Assembly: GCF_035712445.1 (NCBI RefSeq)
Contig: NZ_DASTAT010000055.1
Coordinates: 1 to 64,000 of the forward strand
Source of the DNA: Oligoflexus sp.
GTDB lineage: Bacteria; Bdellovibrionota_B; Oligoflexia; Oligoflexales; Oligoflexaceae
Length of the DNA stretch: 64,000 nucleotides
Reading direction: 5' to 3'
Under the pieces are notes generated by a model, which saw only the letters and a program-made list of their open reading frames with translations, searched no databases and had not been told where the DNA came from. Positions 48,883-57,471 of the stretch are shown here, piece by piece (position 1 is the stretch's first letter; each line of letters opens with the position of its first letter). The translations under genes and the position numbers were made by a program.

Positions 48883-49454
48883 GACGCCTTGGTCATCATC
48901 GGCGCAAGAGTCCCACTTGAAACCTGGGCCTTGCGCAGAAGAGCCTGCAGTTTTCTTTCATAGATCAGAACGCCCAAGGGCGGGCAGAGATAAAAAAGGC
49001 GAAAGACCCAGCGGGAGGCCGCCTTTTGCCCGTTTTTTTGCGCCAGCATTTCCAAAAGCCGCCAGAGCCCGAGCATGGATCGACGATAGCGCCCGATGAA
49101 AAGAGGATGCCGCAGCTGTTTCAAAACTTCGGGCGACATCTCGATGCCCAGGTAGCAGCCAAAAGCAAAAATTCGATCATGCGCCCACGGCCGGAAACTC
49201 CGCCCGAGGCTCGTCAAAGATTCCAGGGCCAACGACCAGGGATCGCGTGAGCCTGTTTCCAGAAGATCGCGACCGAGTTTATAACGATGTTCACGCAGGA
49301 CCAGCATGCGGTACCGATGGGCCAGCAGATCAGGGCTTTCATTCTGTGGCGAAGGATCTGTCGACAGCGAAGGCTGCGCTGCGGGCTCAGAGACGGCCAG
49401 CGTTTGCACCTTATCTTTCCAAAGACCTTTGTAGGCTCCCAGAGTTTTCGCCAA
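48870..49454 (-). CDS. Cytoplasmic protein of unknown function
   Basis: A 194-residue protein starting at TTG with GTAGGAG upstream. Residues 1-45 are polar and probably disordered. The rest is helical and rich in Arg, Leu and Trp (LREHRYKLGRDLLE, RYRRSMLGLWRLLEMLAQ), with a hydrophobic stretch RLFYLCPPLGVLIYERKL that could touch a membrane. It follows the SH3-type gene by 10 bases and is clearly in the same operon, so it may work with that membrane protein. No family recognised. Confidence 0.72.
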   Translation of the reverse strand: MAKTLGAYKGLWKDKVQTLAVSEPAAQPSLSTDPSPQNESPDLLAHRYRMLVLREHRYKLGRDLLETGSRDPWSLALESLTSLGRSFRPWAHDRIFAFGCYLGIEMSPEVLKQLRHPLFIGRYRRSMLGLWRLLEMLAQKNGQKAASRWVFRLFYLCPPLGVLIYERKLQALLRKAQVSSGTLAPMMTKASQGQ

Positions 49455-49464
49455 GGCACATCTC

Positions 49465-50694
49465 CTACATCGTCTTATCTGTATTGGGTTTTGCCGAAAG
49501 CTCCATCTCCTGCGCGCGAATGAACTGATCCGGCCCGACGCGCAGCCATGCTCCCTGCATCTCCTGGACTTCCACCTTATGATTGCGGAAATAAAGTCCG
49601 AGCACAGGATACTGCTGCCCGGGACCGCCGCGGATTTCCGCTTTTTCCACGCTGACCCGCATCACAGCCGGCAGCTGAATCAACTTCGGCGCTTCCTGCG
49701 TGACGAGCTTGCGGAACACAAAACCCCCGCCGGCAACCTGAGCCCAGTCCTGATTGAAGGCCTGCAGTTTCAATTCCAAACCCGGCTCTGCTTTGCGCAG
49801 GATCCTGGCCGTGATCAAAGGAAATTCCCGGATATTCGCAATATTCGGACCGACCCAGAAATTCTGATAGCCGGCGGCGGCTGGATCCTGGAACTGCAGC
49901 GCATCCGCACTGACGAAGGCGCCCGGTTTCACGCGCAGCCACTGCTTGTCGGTGGTCAGCACACCCTCCAGCGCAAAGCCCGGAGGCAGAGAATCGACGA
50001 TTTCAAAACTGCCGCCTGGACCCTTCCGCAGTTCGACCGCACGCAGGGTCATTCCTTTCAGAAGATTTTCCTGCTCGCCCGCCTCCACAGGCGATGGCGG
50101 CGTCACGGGAGGCGGCGCCACGGGCACTGGCGGCGTTACATTCAAAGGCGCAAGAGGCGCGGCAGCCATGGCCGTCTGTTTCGGGGCATTGCCATTGGCT
50201 TTTTTCGTTGGAGTCGATCTTTCGCTCGCGCAGTTGGCTTCTGCAGCCGTTCGAGCCTTTGCGACTTTGCGGCTCGCCGGCTGACTTTGCTGCCAGGCGG
50301 TATTCAAAAGAAAACCAAGGCTCGTAAAAATCAGGCTCAGCGCAATCATCGTGCCCATGCCGCTGTGTTTCACGGCGGGGCGCGACGCGGACTGCATCAC
50401 AGCGGGTGGAGGCAGGGCTTTGGCCTTGAGCGTTTCCTGAGGCGGGACTTTTCGCGCGGGAATGCTGCGAGCCGCCGGTGAAGCCATGACGGCAGCGGCC
50501 TGCAGTTCATGCTCCGCAGTGGAACGCAGTTCGTGGAAAGCCCGGGTTTCCCCTTGAATATGCTCCTCGATATGGCGCCGGAACGCATCATACGCAGGAT
50601 CGGAAAGCTCGCCCTCTCCACTCCCATTCCGTTCCCCACCGAAGATATCGGCCGGATCATCCATGTCGCGCCAACGCTTTTTTTTACGTCCCAT
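49465..50694 (-). CDS. Membrane-anchored protein with SH3-like (SH3b) repeats
   Basis: A 409-residue protein. The N-terminal cytoplasmic part is basic then acidic (MGRKKKRWRDMDDPADIFGG). One TM helix lies at about 110-130 (GTMIALSLIFTSLGFLLNTAW). A Pro-rich spacer (PPVPVAPPPVTPPSPVEAG) follows. The C-terminal 190 residues contain up to three bacterial SH3-like modules (ELRKGPGGSFEIVDSLPPG, NIREFPLITARILRKAEPG, EIRGGPGQQYPVLGLY), of the kind that bind peptidoglycan or peptides. It probably spans the inner membrane and touches the wall. First gene of a two-gene operon. Confidence 0.85.
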   Translation of the reverse strand: MGRKKKRWRDMDDPADIFGGERNGSGEGELSDPAYDAFRRHIEEHIQGETRAFHELRSTAEHELQAAAVMASPAARSIPARKVPPQETLKAKALPPPAVMQSASRPAVKHSGMGTMIALSLIFTSLGFLLNTAWQQSQPASRKVAKARTAAEANCASERSTPTKKANGNAPKQTAMAAAPLAPLNVTPPVPVAPPPVTPPSPVEAGEQENLLKGMTLRAVELRKGPGGSFEIVDSLPPGFALEGVLTTDKQWLRVKPGAFVSADALQFQDPAAAGYQNFWVGPNIANIREFPLITARILRKAEPGLELKLQAFNQDWAQVAGGGFVFRKLVTQEAPKLIQLPAVMRVSVEKAEIRGGPGQQYPVLGLYFRNHKVEVQEMQGAWLRVGPDQFIRAQEMELSAKPNTDKTM

Positions 50695-50895
50695 GACCCC
50701 TCCAACCTCTTCCGTTCAGCCTTTAAGGGCTCCTACTGGCAGTATAACGCGCAAAGAAGGAGCCGGGAGGACTTTGAAAACGGCAGATTTTGCCCGACCA
50801 AAGTCGGCAAAACCGGGACCATCAATCCGGCCGCCTTGATTTGAACGCAGGAATAAGGCTAGGATGGGACTCCTGACTAACCTCTCTCATAAAGA

Positions 50896-51417
50896 ATGGC
50901 TATGACACTCAATATGCAAGGCCTCATGTCGCAACTTCGATCGTGGAATGATGGATCCCGAAACCTCGCGAAGGAAGGCTGGGATTATCTGAGCCGCATG
51001 CCCCGCGGCAAGCATATCTATAGCTATCTGATCGGACGTTATGCGCCTTACACCGGAACGATCGGGGCTTTGATCGAAGAGCTGCGCGAAGGGCATGCGG
51101 AAGTCAGTTTGAAGGATAGTCCAGAAGTTCGCAATCATCTGAAAAGCATTCACGCCGTGGCTCTGGCCAATCTTGCGGAATTGACGGGAAATATCGCGCT
51201 TTCTTATAGCATGCCTGCGGATGCGCGCTTCATCGTCAGCAAGATGGAGATCGAGTATCTGAAAAAAGCCAGGGGCAAGGTCACCGGGATCTGTGATTGC
51301 CCGGTGCCGGACAGCAGTGAAAAGAAAACCTATCTCGTTCCCGTGGAAATCTATGACGAGGGTGAAAACCTCGTGTGCACAGCCGTCCTGCATTCGCTGG
51401 TCGGGCCTAAGAAGTAG
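50896..51417 (+). CDS. DUF4442-type hotdog-fold thioesterase-like protein
   Basis: A 173-residue soluble protein. The hotdog pattern of DUF4442 is visible: APYTGTIGALIEELREGHAEV (cited in part), NHLKSIHAVALANLAELTG for the central helix with its His, and a final strand VCTAVLHSLVG. Related enzymes hydrolyse acyl-CoA thioesters, but activity is not proven for this group. The ATG at 50896 is used; an in-frame ATG lies two codons later. Its 3' end overlaps the convergent PLP-enzyme gene by 11 bases. Confidence 0.82.
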   Translation: MAMTLNMQGLMSQLRSWNDGSRNLAKEGWDYLSRMPRGKHIYSYLIGRYAPYTGTIGALIEELREGHAEVSLKDSPEVRNHLKSIHAVALANLAELTGNIALSYSMPADARFIVSKMEIEYLKKARGKVTGICDCPVPDSSEKKTYLVPVEIYDEGENLVCTAVLHSLVGPKK

Positions 51418-52438
51418 GCGAAGGGCCCCGGTGGCCCAGTGCCGCCAGCTCGCGCGGAAAACCATAAAGACTGCTGGATCCGCCCGCATGCAGAATCAAA
51501 ACAGGATGCTCGGGCTCCTTTTCCGCATAGGCCGCGCGTACGCTCATAAAGAGTTTCGCTGAATAGATGGGATCCAGCAATATCCCGGTATCGTGCGCGG
51601 TACGCTGAATCTCTTGAAAAACAGCCTGATTCGTCGATCCAAATGAACGCGCGGATAAAGGCTGATGACAGCGGAACGTCGCCTGGGGAATCTCGCAATG
51701 AAGCTCAGCCGCGAGTTCCGCACGTCTTGATTCCAAATCCCTTTTGAAGGCCTCTTCACTCCCGGCACAGAGCAAAACCTCACAGGTCGCCCGACTTTTC
51801 AAAAGCCCAAGCCCCAGTATCAAAGCCTGCGCGGTCAAACCCGTCCCGGCATCCACCCACAGCTGCGCAAAACTCAGGCCCAGTTCCTTTTCCTGCTGCA
51901 CGATATCCAAGGCCAAAGTCAAAGCCCCCCAGAGAGTCTCGATCTGCGCCCCACCTTCGCGCACGCAAAAGACCCTGCGGCCCTGCGCCTGGACACGTTC
52001 GCAGCGCTCCTTTGCCATATTTTCCACCTGGGGCCAGGCGGAGCGCGGAATCACCTCGATCGTGGCCGCGTGGGACAAAAGGGGCCAGAGTAGATCAGGA
52101 CCGTGCGGATGACGTGGACTCCCCTCCTTGACCAAAAGCTTCACATCAATACCCAATTCACGTCCGAGGCTTAATAGGCCCTGCAGAAAATGCGAGCGGC
52201 TGCCGCCCCAGGCAACCATGACATCGGCCCCGTTTTCCTGCAGCGCGGCCGCCAAACCCTGCATTTTACGCCATTTGCTGCCCAAAGGCCCAAGTTCATC
52301 ATCGCGTTTGATCCACACCCGCCCGCCCCAGGCCAGAAGCGGATGAATGCGGCTCGTCAGCCAAAAGCCAGACCGCCCCCCGCGTAAAGGGGAATGCTGG
52401 AGCTGCCTCTGGATTTTTTCCTGCCATGCCTCACGCAA
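51407..52438 (-). CDS. PLP-dependent enzyme of the ACC deaminase/D-cysteine desulfhydrase family
   Basis: About 343 residues. The PLP lysine is in GPLGSKWRKMQGLAAAL, matching the GGNKxRKLE element of the family, and the substrate serine region follows in AWGGSRSHFLQG. A late TGLTAQALILGLGLL resembles the phosphate-binding loop. These fold-type II enzymes split D-cysteine, ACC or related amino acids to ammonia and a keto acid. The loop GPLGSK departs from GGNK, so substrate preference may be unusual. I start at the TTG at 52438 because CGGAGG precedes it; an ATG at 52483 has no such site. Confidence 0.85.
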   Translation of the reverse strand: MREAWQEKIQRQLQHSPLRGGRSGFWLTSRIHPLLAWGGRVWIKRDDELGPLGSKWRKMQGLAAALQENGADVMVAWGGSRSHFLQGLLSLGRELGIDVKLLVKEGSPRHPHGPDLLWPLLSHAATIEVIPRSAWPQVENMAKERCERVQAQGRRVFCVREGGAQIETLWGALTLALDIVQQEKELGLSFAQLWVDAGTGLTAQALILGLGLLKSRATCEVLLCAGSEEAFKRDLESRRAELAAELHCEIPQATFRCHQPLSARSFGSTNQAVFQEIQRTAHDTGILLDPIYSAKLFMSVRAAYAEKEPEHPVLILHAGGSSSLYGFPRELAALGHRGPSPTS

Positions 52439-52561
52439 AATGATGACCTCCGCCCTGATCCGGTGACCTTCGGATTGAAACATATTCAGGAAAGCAGCTC
52501 AACACGGAGTGAAAGCTATGCTACCCTCCCTCGATTGCCTTATGCAGCGAAAGGAGACGTC

Positions 52562-54088
52562 ATGCGGACCGGAACCATTCAAGCCAAACTGCAGCGCCAT
52601 GCGGCGGGCCAGCCTCTGCGCGTGCTCGATCTCTTCGCAGGCTGTGGCGGCATGTCGCTTGGTTTTCATCGGGCCGGTTTTCAGATCGCTGGGGCCATCG
52701 AATTCGATCGCCTGGCCGCCGCCTCGCATGCGCTGAATTTTGAAGGCTGCACCCTGGACGAGGTCACCGCTCCCGGGGCGAATTTCGCAAGGGACATTAC
52801 CGGCACCTCCGCAGCCGACGCCGTCGCGCACCTTGATACGCCCCTGGCCGAATCCATTGACGTCATCATCGGCGGCCCGCCCTGCCAGGCCTTCGCCCGC
52901 GTGGGTCGCGCCAAACTTCGGGAAATCCAGGATCACCCGGACGCCTATCTTCGCGATCCGCGCGCGCAGCTCTATCTGAGTTACCTGGACTATGTGCAGG
53001 CCCTGAAACCCTTGGCCGTCCTGGTCGAAAACGTTCCTGACGTTTTGAATCACGGTGGACTCAACATTGCCCATGAAATCAGCGAGACCCTGACGTCGCT
53101 CGGCTACGACTGCCGCTATACGCTGCTCAACAGCGTGCATTATGGTGTCCCGCAGATGCGTGAGCGGATGTTCCTGCTCGCGCTGCGGAAGGAATTGAAA
53201 GAGACCATCGTCTTTCCGCGTCCCACGCATTTTTTTCAACTGCCCAGAGGCTACGCGGGGACAAGGCGCACGGCTCTCAAGACTTTGGAAAAGCTTGCCC
53301 ACACGGACAGTTTTTTTCAGGAAACACCGCTGGCCGATGCCAGCCTCCCACCGGCCGTGACAGCAGCAGAGGCCCTGGCCGATCTGCCTTTGATCACCGC
53401 GCATCTGGACGGTTCCTTAAAGCGCGGCGCAAGGCGTTTTACGCAGAGCGTTCCCTATCGCGACATCAGTCCCAGCGCCTATGGGCATCTGATGCGACAC
53501 TGGCCAGGGTTTGAAACTCCCGGCGCGATCAGTGATCATGTGATTCGCTCGCTCCCGCGCGACTATAGAATATTCCGCGCGATGCAGCCCGGCGATCAGT
53601 ATCCCGAGGCTGTGGCCGTTGCTGAAAGATTATTCAAAGACGAGGCCAAACGTCAGCGCCTGACCGCGCAGTCGAAAGCTTATAAAGAGCTGCGGAAGGA
53701 TTTTGTTCCGCCGTATGATCCCGGCAAATTTCCCAATAAATGGCGGAAAATGGCGGCGGACGAACCGGCCCGCACACTGATGGCGCATCTGGGCAAGGAC
53801 AGCTATTCGCATATACACTACGATGGCCAGCAGGCGCGGACCATTTCGGTGCGCGAAGCGGCTCGTCTGCAATCGTTTCCCGATGGTTTTCGTTTCGTGG
53901 GGACGATGAACCCGGCCTTCAAACAGATTGGCAATGCGGTTCCACCCCTCATGGCCTATGCACTGGCGCAAACGATCAAGGCCGCCCTTGATAACGTGGC
54001 GGCGAGGAGTCCTCATGAGCGACGTCATGACCCGCGAGCAGCGAGTGGCCTGCATGCGGCGTATTCAGGCTCGTCACACGGGGCCTGA
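52562..54088 (+). CDS. DNA (cytosine-5-)-methyltransferase
   Basis: A 508-residue enzyme transferring methyl from S-adenosylmethionine to cytosine C5. Motif I is LDLFAGCGGMSLGF; motif IV is GGPPCQAF with the nucleophile C108; motif VI is LVENVPDVL; motif VIII is MRERMFLLAL; and motif X is QIGNAVPPLM. The ATG at 52562 has AAGGAG. The target-recognition region lies at about residues 230-410, longer than in minimal enzymes; the sequence specificity cannot be read from it. It overlaps the vsr gene by 74 bases, as in dcm-vsr pairs. No restriction endonuclease gene is visible next to it. Confidence 0.94.
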   Translation: MRTGTIQAKLQRHAAGQPLRVLDLFAGCGGMSLGFHRAGFQIAGAIEFDRLAAASHALNFEGCTLDEVTAPGANFARDITGTSAADAVAHLDTPLAESIDVIIGGPPCQAFARVGRAKLREIQDHPDAYLRDPRAQLYLSYLDYVQALKPLAVLVENVPDVLNHGGLNIAHEISETLTSLGYDCRYTLLNSVHYGVPQMRERMFLLALRKELKETIVFPRPTHFFQLPRGYAGTRRTALKTLEKLAHTDSFFQETPLADASLPPAVTAAEALADLPLITAHLDGSLKRGARRFTQSVPYRDISPSAYGHLMRHWPGFETPGAISDHVIRSLPRDYRIFRAMQPGDQYPEAVAVAERLFKDEAKRQRLTAQSKAYKELRKDFVPPYDPGKFPNKWRKMAADEPARTLMAHLGKDSYSHIHYDGQQARTISVREAARLQSFPDGFRFVGTMNPAFKQIGNAVPPLMAYALAQTIKAALDNVAARSPHERRHDPRAASGLHAAYSGSSHGA

Positions 54089-54431
54089 GCAGAAAGTTGA
54101 GGCGCTGCTGGAGCGCTGGGGTTTTCCCTATCAAACCCATGTTCCCCATCTTCCCGGCCGACCGGACTTTGTCTTTCCCGAGCGGTCTTTGGTCTTATTC
54201 GTACACGGATGCTTTTGGCATCGGCACAGCTGTCATGAAGGTCAGCCCTGGCCCAAGCAGAACGAGGGATTCTGGCGTCGGAAATTAAGCGGCAACCAGG
54301 CTCGCGATCTCCGGCTTCAGGCAAAGCTCAGGCTTTTGGGCTGGAAGGTGGGCGTGATCTGGGAATGCCAGACGAAGAAGCCCGAGCATTTGGAACCGCG
54401 GCTTTTGAGTTACCTGCTTCATCCGAGCTGA
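54015..54431 (+). CDS. vsr: Very short patch repair (Vsr) endonuclease
   Basis: A 138-residue endonuclease that nicks DNA at T:G mismatches arising from deamination of 5-methylcytosine made by the partner methylase. Family features: MTREQRVACMRRIQARHTGPE, GRPDFVFPERSLVLFVHGCF with the catalytic Asp of RPDFVF, CFWHRHSC zinc/structural motif, and PKQNEGFWRRKL (long pieces cited in part). The ATG at 54015 lies inside the end of the methylase gene in another frame. Length is normal for the family. Identification is secure. Confidence 0.95.
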   Translation: MSDVMTREQRVACMRRIQARHTGPEQKVEALLERWGFPYQTHVPHLPGRPDFVFPERSLVLFVHGCFWHRHSCHEGQPWPKQNEGFWRRKLSGNQARDLRLQAKLRLLGWKVGVIWECQTKKPEHLEPRLLSYLLHPS

Positions 54432-54496
54432 TCTGGTGGGTGATGTTCGCTTGCGCTAGAATGGGATATGCGCCAAGGACGGCGCGAGGACATCCC

Positions 54497-55516
54497 ATGC
54501 GCCGGATATTTTCTGAAAAGCCTCTGCTTGCGATTCTCGGCTGTTGCTCCCTCGTGGCGATTGGTCTTCTCGTTTATTTTTTAAGCGGCATCGTCATCTT
54601 CGGAGGACGAGTGGCCTCGGACTATAACCGCCCGATGGAACCCGTCTGTAACGGCTGGTACGAAAACGAGGTCTTCAAAGACCACCGCACCCCCGAAGCT
54701 CAGGCCGCCTCCCCTATCCGCATCCCCAGCTGCGAAGACTCCGTGAAACACCCTCGAAAAACCGAGATGCTGACCACCGCGGAAGGTCTGCGCGTGCGTC
54801 TCGTCATGCCCGAGATGCCCGCGGCTCCTGCCATCTGGCTGCACCTGCATGGCATCACCGACAGTTATCTGAACGGCATGCGCTTCACTGATCTCGCCCG
54901 CCGCGCCGGTTTTGAATTGATGCTGCTGGAGCTGCAGAATCATGGAGGCTCCGACCGTCACAGTCAGGGTTCATCCTGGGGCTGCCGCGAGAAGTTCGAT
55001 CTTTTTGCCGCGCTCAACTATCTGCAAAGCAGGTGGCCGGGAAAGCCCATCCTCCTTTCGGGAACATCCATGGGTACCATGACCATCACCCAGGCCGTGC
55101 TGACCCGTCCAGAACTCTTTCAATCCGTGCGCGGTATTATTTATGAATCGCCCCTCTCGACCTTCAGCAACCTGACCGATCGGGTCTGTCTGAAAATGGG
55201 TTCCGTGTGTTACTTCGTGTTCGGTAAAATCGTTCCGGCCTTCGCCAAACTCCGCACCGATACTGACTTCGACAGCTGTTTCGCGAGTCATGCGGCGCCC
55301 ACTGCGATTCCCACTGAACTGTGGCTGACCCAGGAGGAATTCAAAACCCCCGAGCAGATCGCGCTCGCTTCCGATATGCCGGGCCATGCGAACGTCAGCG
55401 TCCGCATCTTCCCGCGCGGCACGCACTCCGCGTACTACAGCTACAACCCCGAGGACGTGGAAAAAGCCCTGCAGGAGTTCTGGACCAAGGTCAAACCCGC
55501 AGCTCCTGCCCCTTAA
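54497..55516 (+). CDS. Membrane-anchored alpha/beta hydrolase
   Basis: A 339-residue protein. An N-terminal TM helix (AILGCCSLVAIGLLVYFLSG) precedes a hydrolase domain facing the periplasm. The oxyanion-side motif is LHLHGITDSYLNG and the nucleophile elbow is LSGTSMGTMTI (serine in GTSMG). An acid/histidine pair may be in the segment leading to PRGTHSAYY. Several cysteines (EPVCNGW, PSCEDS, SWGCRE, DRVCLK) suggest disulfides. The substrate is unknown. A TAGAAT box at 54457-54462 could be its -10. It is downstream of vsr but probably separately expressed. Confidence 0.85.
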   Translation: MRRIFSEKPLLAILGCCSLVAIGLLVYFLSGIVIFGGRVASDYNRPMEPVCNGWYENEVFKDHRTPEAQAASPIRIPSCEDSVKHPRKTEMLTTAEGLRVRLVMPEMPAAPAIWLHLHGITDSYLNGMRFTDLARRAGFELMLLELQNHGGSDRHSQGSSWGCREKFDLFAALNYLQSRWPGKPILLSGTSMGTMTITQAVLTRPELFQSVRGIIYESPLSTFSNLTDRVCLKMGSVCYFVFGKIVPAFAKLRTDTDFDSCFASHAAPTAIPTELWLTQEEFKTPEQIALASDMPGHANVSVRIFPRGTHSAYYSYNPEDVEKALQEFWTKVKPAAPAP

Positions 55517-55552
55517 CCGCGTCATTTCATCCATGTTCTGGGAATTCCGGGG

Positions 55553-55610
55553 GTGTTCTGTTCCGTGCCATCCCCTTGAAATGATTAACCCGTATGAGCC
55601 CACAGAACAC
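55553..55610. repeat. 9-bp inverted repeat with long spacer
   Basis: GTGTTCTGT (55553-55561) is the exact reverse complement of ACAGAACAC (55602-55610), 40 bases apart, just after the hydrolase gene and before the next promoter. No T-run follows. It could be an operator pair or a weak hairpin. Confidence 0.55.
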
Positions 55611-55625
55611 TTCGTTCTTTGAGCC

Positions 55626-55653
55626 TTGCGAGCTTTTTCGCTTCCTGTAGGAT
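55626..55653 (+). promoter_or_regulatory. Probable promoter of the small secreted protein gene
   Basis: TTGCGA (55626-55631) and TAGGAT (55648-55653), spacer 16, about 40 bases upstream of the start codon. Confidence 0.5.
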
Positions 55654-55692
55654 GACCTTAGTGAAGGAAATTACGTTAGCGAGGAATGCCTT

Positions 55693-56139
55693 ATGAAAAT
55701 CGTTCAATCCGCTCTACTGGCCCTTATGTTCTTTGGTCCTGCCGTGATCAGCAGCTCGGCACAAGCACAATCGTTCGACTGCTATGCAACGCAAAATGAA
55801 TCGGAAGAAGCCGCCTGCGCTCTTCTCGGAACCGCACGCCTGGCTTTCAATGCCTTGAGTGATCTGGATTCCAATGCCGATGTGCAGAACGCCCGTCGCT
55901 ATGCGCGAAACATCATCACCGGCAGCAACACCCTCGGCGAACTGCTTTACAGCTCGGCCTCGGACACTGCGGTTTTGAACCAACTCGATAAACTCAGGAC
56001 CCTCGTGCTGCAGCTCGACGCCACCAAGCGCAAGCTTGAAAACCGTTATCCGAACAATAACGAGCTGAGCACGCGTTTGACTCGCGTTCGTACAACTTAC
56101 TACTATCTGGAAGGCTTGCTTCTTCCAGTTGAAGAGTGA
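55693..56139 (+). CDS. Small secreted helical protein, unknown function
   Basis: A 148-residue protein with signal peptide MKIVQSALLALMFFGPAVIS ending near AQA. The mature part has two cysteines near its start (FDCYAT, AACALL), which may form a disulfide, and is then helical (LNQLDKLRTLVLQLDATKRKLENRY, cited in part as LDKLRTLVLQLDATKRKLEN). Codon use resembles well-expressed genes. A promoter is visible upstream. No family recognised. Periplasmic location expected. Confidence 0.78.
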   Translation: MKIVQSALLALMFFGPAVISSSAQAQSFDCYATQNESEEAACALLGTARLAFNALSDLDSNADVQNARRYARNIITGSNTLGELLYSSASDTAVLNQLDKLRTLVLQLDATKRKLENRYPNNNELSTRLTRVRTTYYYLEGLLLPVEE

Positions 56140-56326
56140 GTTTCGATAAGTATATTGAGAATCAGGGATCGCCTGCTAAATCACGAAGGTTGAGGAGCAT
56201 TCCTTCGGGTGAGCCCCTGGTTCTCGCTTTACTCCATCCCCCCGTAATCCCCCGCTTTTTCCCAATTTCTCAAGTTTTCCACGCAAAGGTCCGATAAGAC
56301 TAAGACCACACTGCCAGGAGTCAACC

Positions 56327-57124
56327 ATGCGACTGCGTTGGACTGAGCTTATTGTGTCTTTGAGCCTTTTCACGTTCTCCTGTTCAGGCGGGAATTTCAA
56401 CGGCGGCTCCAGTCAAGGAGAAGCGCCGACAGCTGGCAGTATCTCCGGTTCGGAAAACTCGATACCCAACGGCGGCACCGCCGATGGCGAGCCCGCACCC
56501 TTGCCCCCGGTGGACAAGGTCGCCGAGCTGAAAGATAAATGCGCGAAGGCTCAGGAAGCCAGTTTCAAAATCGCGGAGCAAACTCTCAATTATCCCGAAC
56601 GAAAGACCTGCAGCTTTGGAATGAATTCCAATCTGGCCCGTAAGGACGCCTTTGTGCAGGCTTCCGAAGTCTCCCCAGGCACCCTGACTCTGCCGGCCGG
56701 TGAAATCTGTGCGATTGACATCGATTCGCCTGCGGATGCACGGCTTCATTACGATGACTTTCTCATCCTATCCATCGATCAGCGCATTGTCTTCATGAGC
56801 AACAGCGGTCTTCAAAATTATCTGGATGCGCCTCAGCAGGGCATACTCACCTGGGATTTCACCAAGGTCGTCGGTCAGCCCATCAAGAACTTCGAAGCGG
56901 CCTCGTACTGCCTCGGCAAAGGCAGCGCCTGCGTTCTTCCAGGTCATGACAAGGAAGGCCCGGTCGCCCTGCATCTGACCGCCAACGAGATCGCGCCCAT
57001 CGCCGCTTCGCTTTCGGGGAAAGCCTCGGTCTCCATGGACCTCACGGCGACCGGGGATAACGATGACACCGACTGCTATCACACAGCGCTGTCCGTCAAA
57101 GTCAAAATAAAATATCTTCCCTAA
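56327..57124 (+). CDS. Predicted lipoprotein, unknown function
   Basis: A 265-residue protein with signal peptide MRLRWTELIVSLSLFTFSC (lipobox cysteine C19) and a CAGGAG site. Residues 20-60 are Gly/Ser/Asn/Pro-rich and look disordered. The rest is probably beta-rich with cysteines spread through it (DKCAKA, TCSFG, EICAID, SYCLGK, ACVLPG, DCYHT), suggesting disulfides. No family recognised. It is followed 38 bases later by a micro-protein gene that shares its transcript up to the terminator at 57347. Confidence 0.78.
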   Translation: MRLRWTELIVSLSLFTFSCSGGNFNGGSSQGEAPTAGSISGSENSIPNGGTADGEPAPLPPVDKVAELKDKCAKAQEASFKIAEQTLNYPERKTCSFGMNSNLARKDAFVQASEVSPGTLTLPAGEICAIDIDSPADARLHYDDFLILSIDQRIVFMSNSGLQNYLDAPQQGILTWDFTKVVGQPIKNFEAASYCLGKGSACVLPGHDKEGPVALHLTANEIAPIAASLSGKASVSMDLTATGDNDDTDCYHTALSVKVKIKYLP

Positions 57125-57162
57125 TGCGTTCGATAGAAACGCCTAAGACAAGGAGCTGCCTC

Positions 57163-57306
57163 ATGCTGCTGGAAATCGATTTTGCCAAGAAAAAGAAAAA
57201 ACCGGCGCCACCCGCGGCTATCGTCATGCCGCTCTATCCGGGGCTGCCCGAGCCGCAAGCGAAGAAGAAGAAAAAAGATGTCGAGCATCTGACGCTTTCG
57301 ATCTAG
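57163..57306 (+). CDS. 47-residue lysine-rich micro-protein
   Basis: Begins MLLEIDFAKKKKKPAPPAAI with a good AAGGAG site. A second run of five lysines (QAKKKKKDVEHL) follows a Pro/Ala/Leu middle. Two basic patches around a proline-rich hinge suggest contact with nucleic acid or acidic membranes. No homologue known to me. It ends 40 bases before a strong terminator, which supports a real transcript end. Confidence 0.55.
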   Translation: MLLEIDFAKKKKKPAPPAAIVMPLYPGLPEPQAKKKKKDVEHLTLSI

Positions 57307-57346
57307 AGGCCTAATCTTTCCCAACGAAATACTCAAATCAGCCAGC

Positions 57347-57376
57347 CAGGACGAACCTTTCGTCCTGTATTTTTTT
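57347..57376 (+). terminator. Intrinsic terminator after the lysine-rich micro-protein gene
   Basis: CAGGACGAA (57347-57355) pairs with TTCGTCCTG (57359-57367) over a 3-base loop; TATTTTTTT follows. Confidence 0.92.
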
Positions 57377-57471
57377 GGGCAAACCCCCGGTCTTTTGCCA
57401 GGATTTCCCGGGCCGGGGCGGCCGCCGCTCCCACACTCCGAAACAGAGCGTTACGGAGTCAGGAGACAGGC

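Noticed and set aside
49579..50481. Plus-strand frame of about 300 codons opposite the SH3-type gene
   Set aside because: It is Arg/His-rich antisense of a real gene that has a TM helix, repeats and a strong start site.
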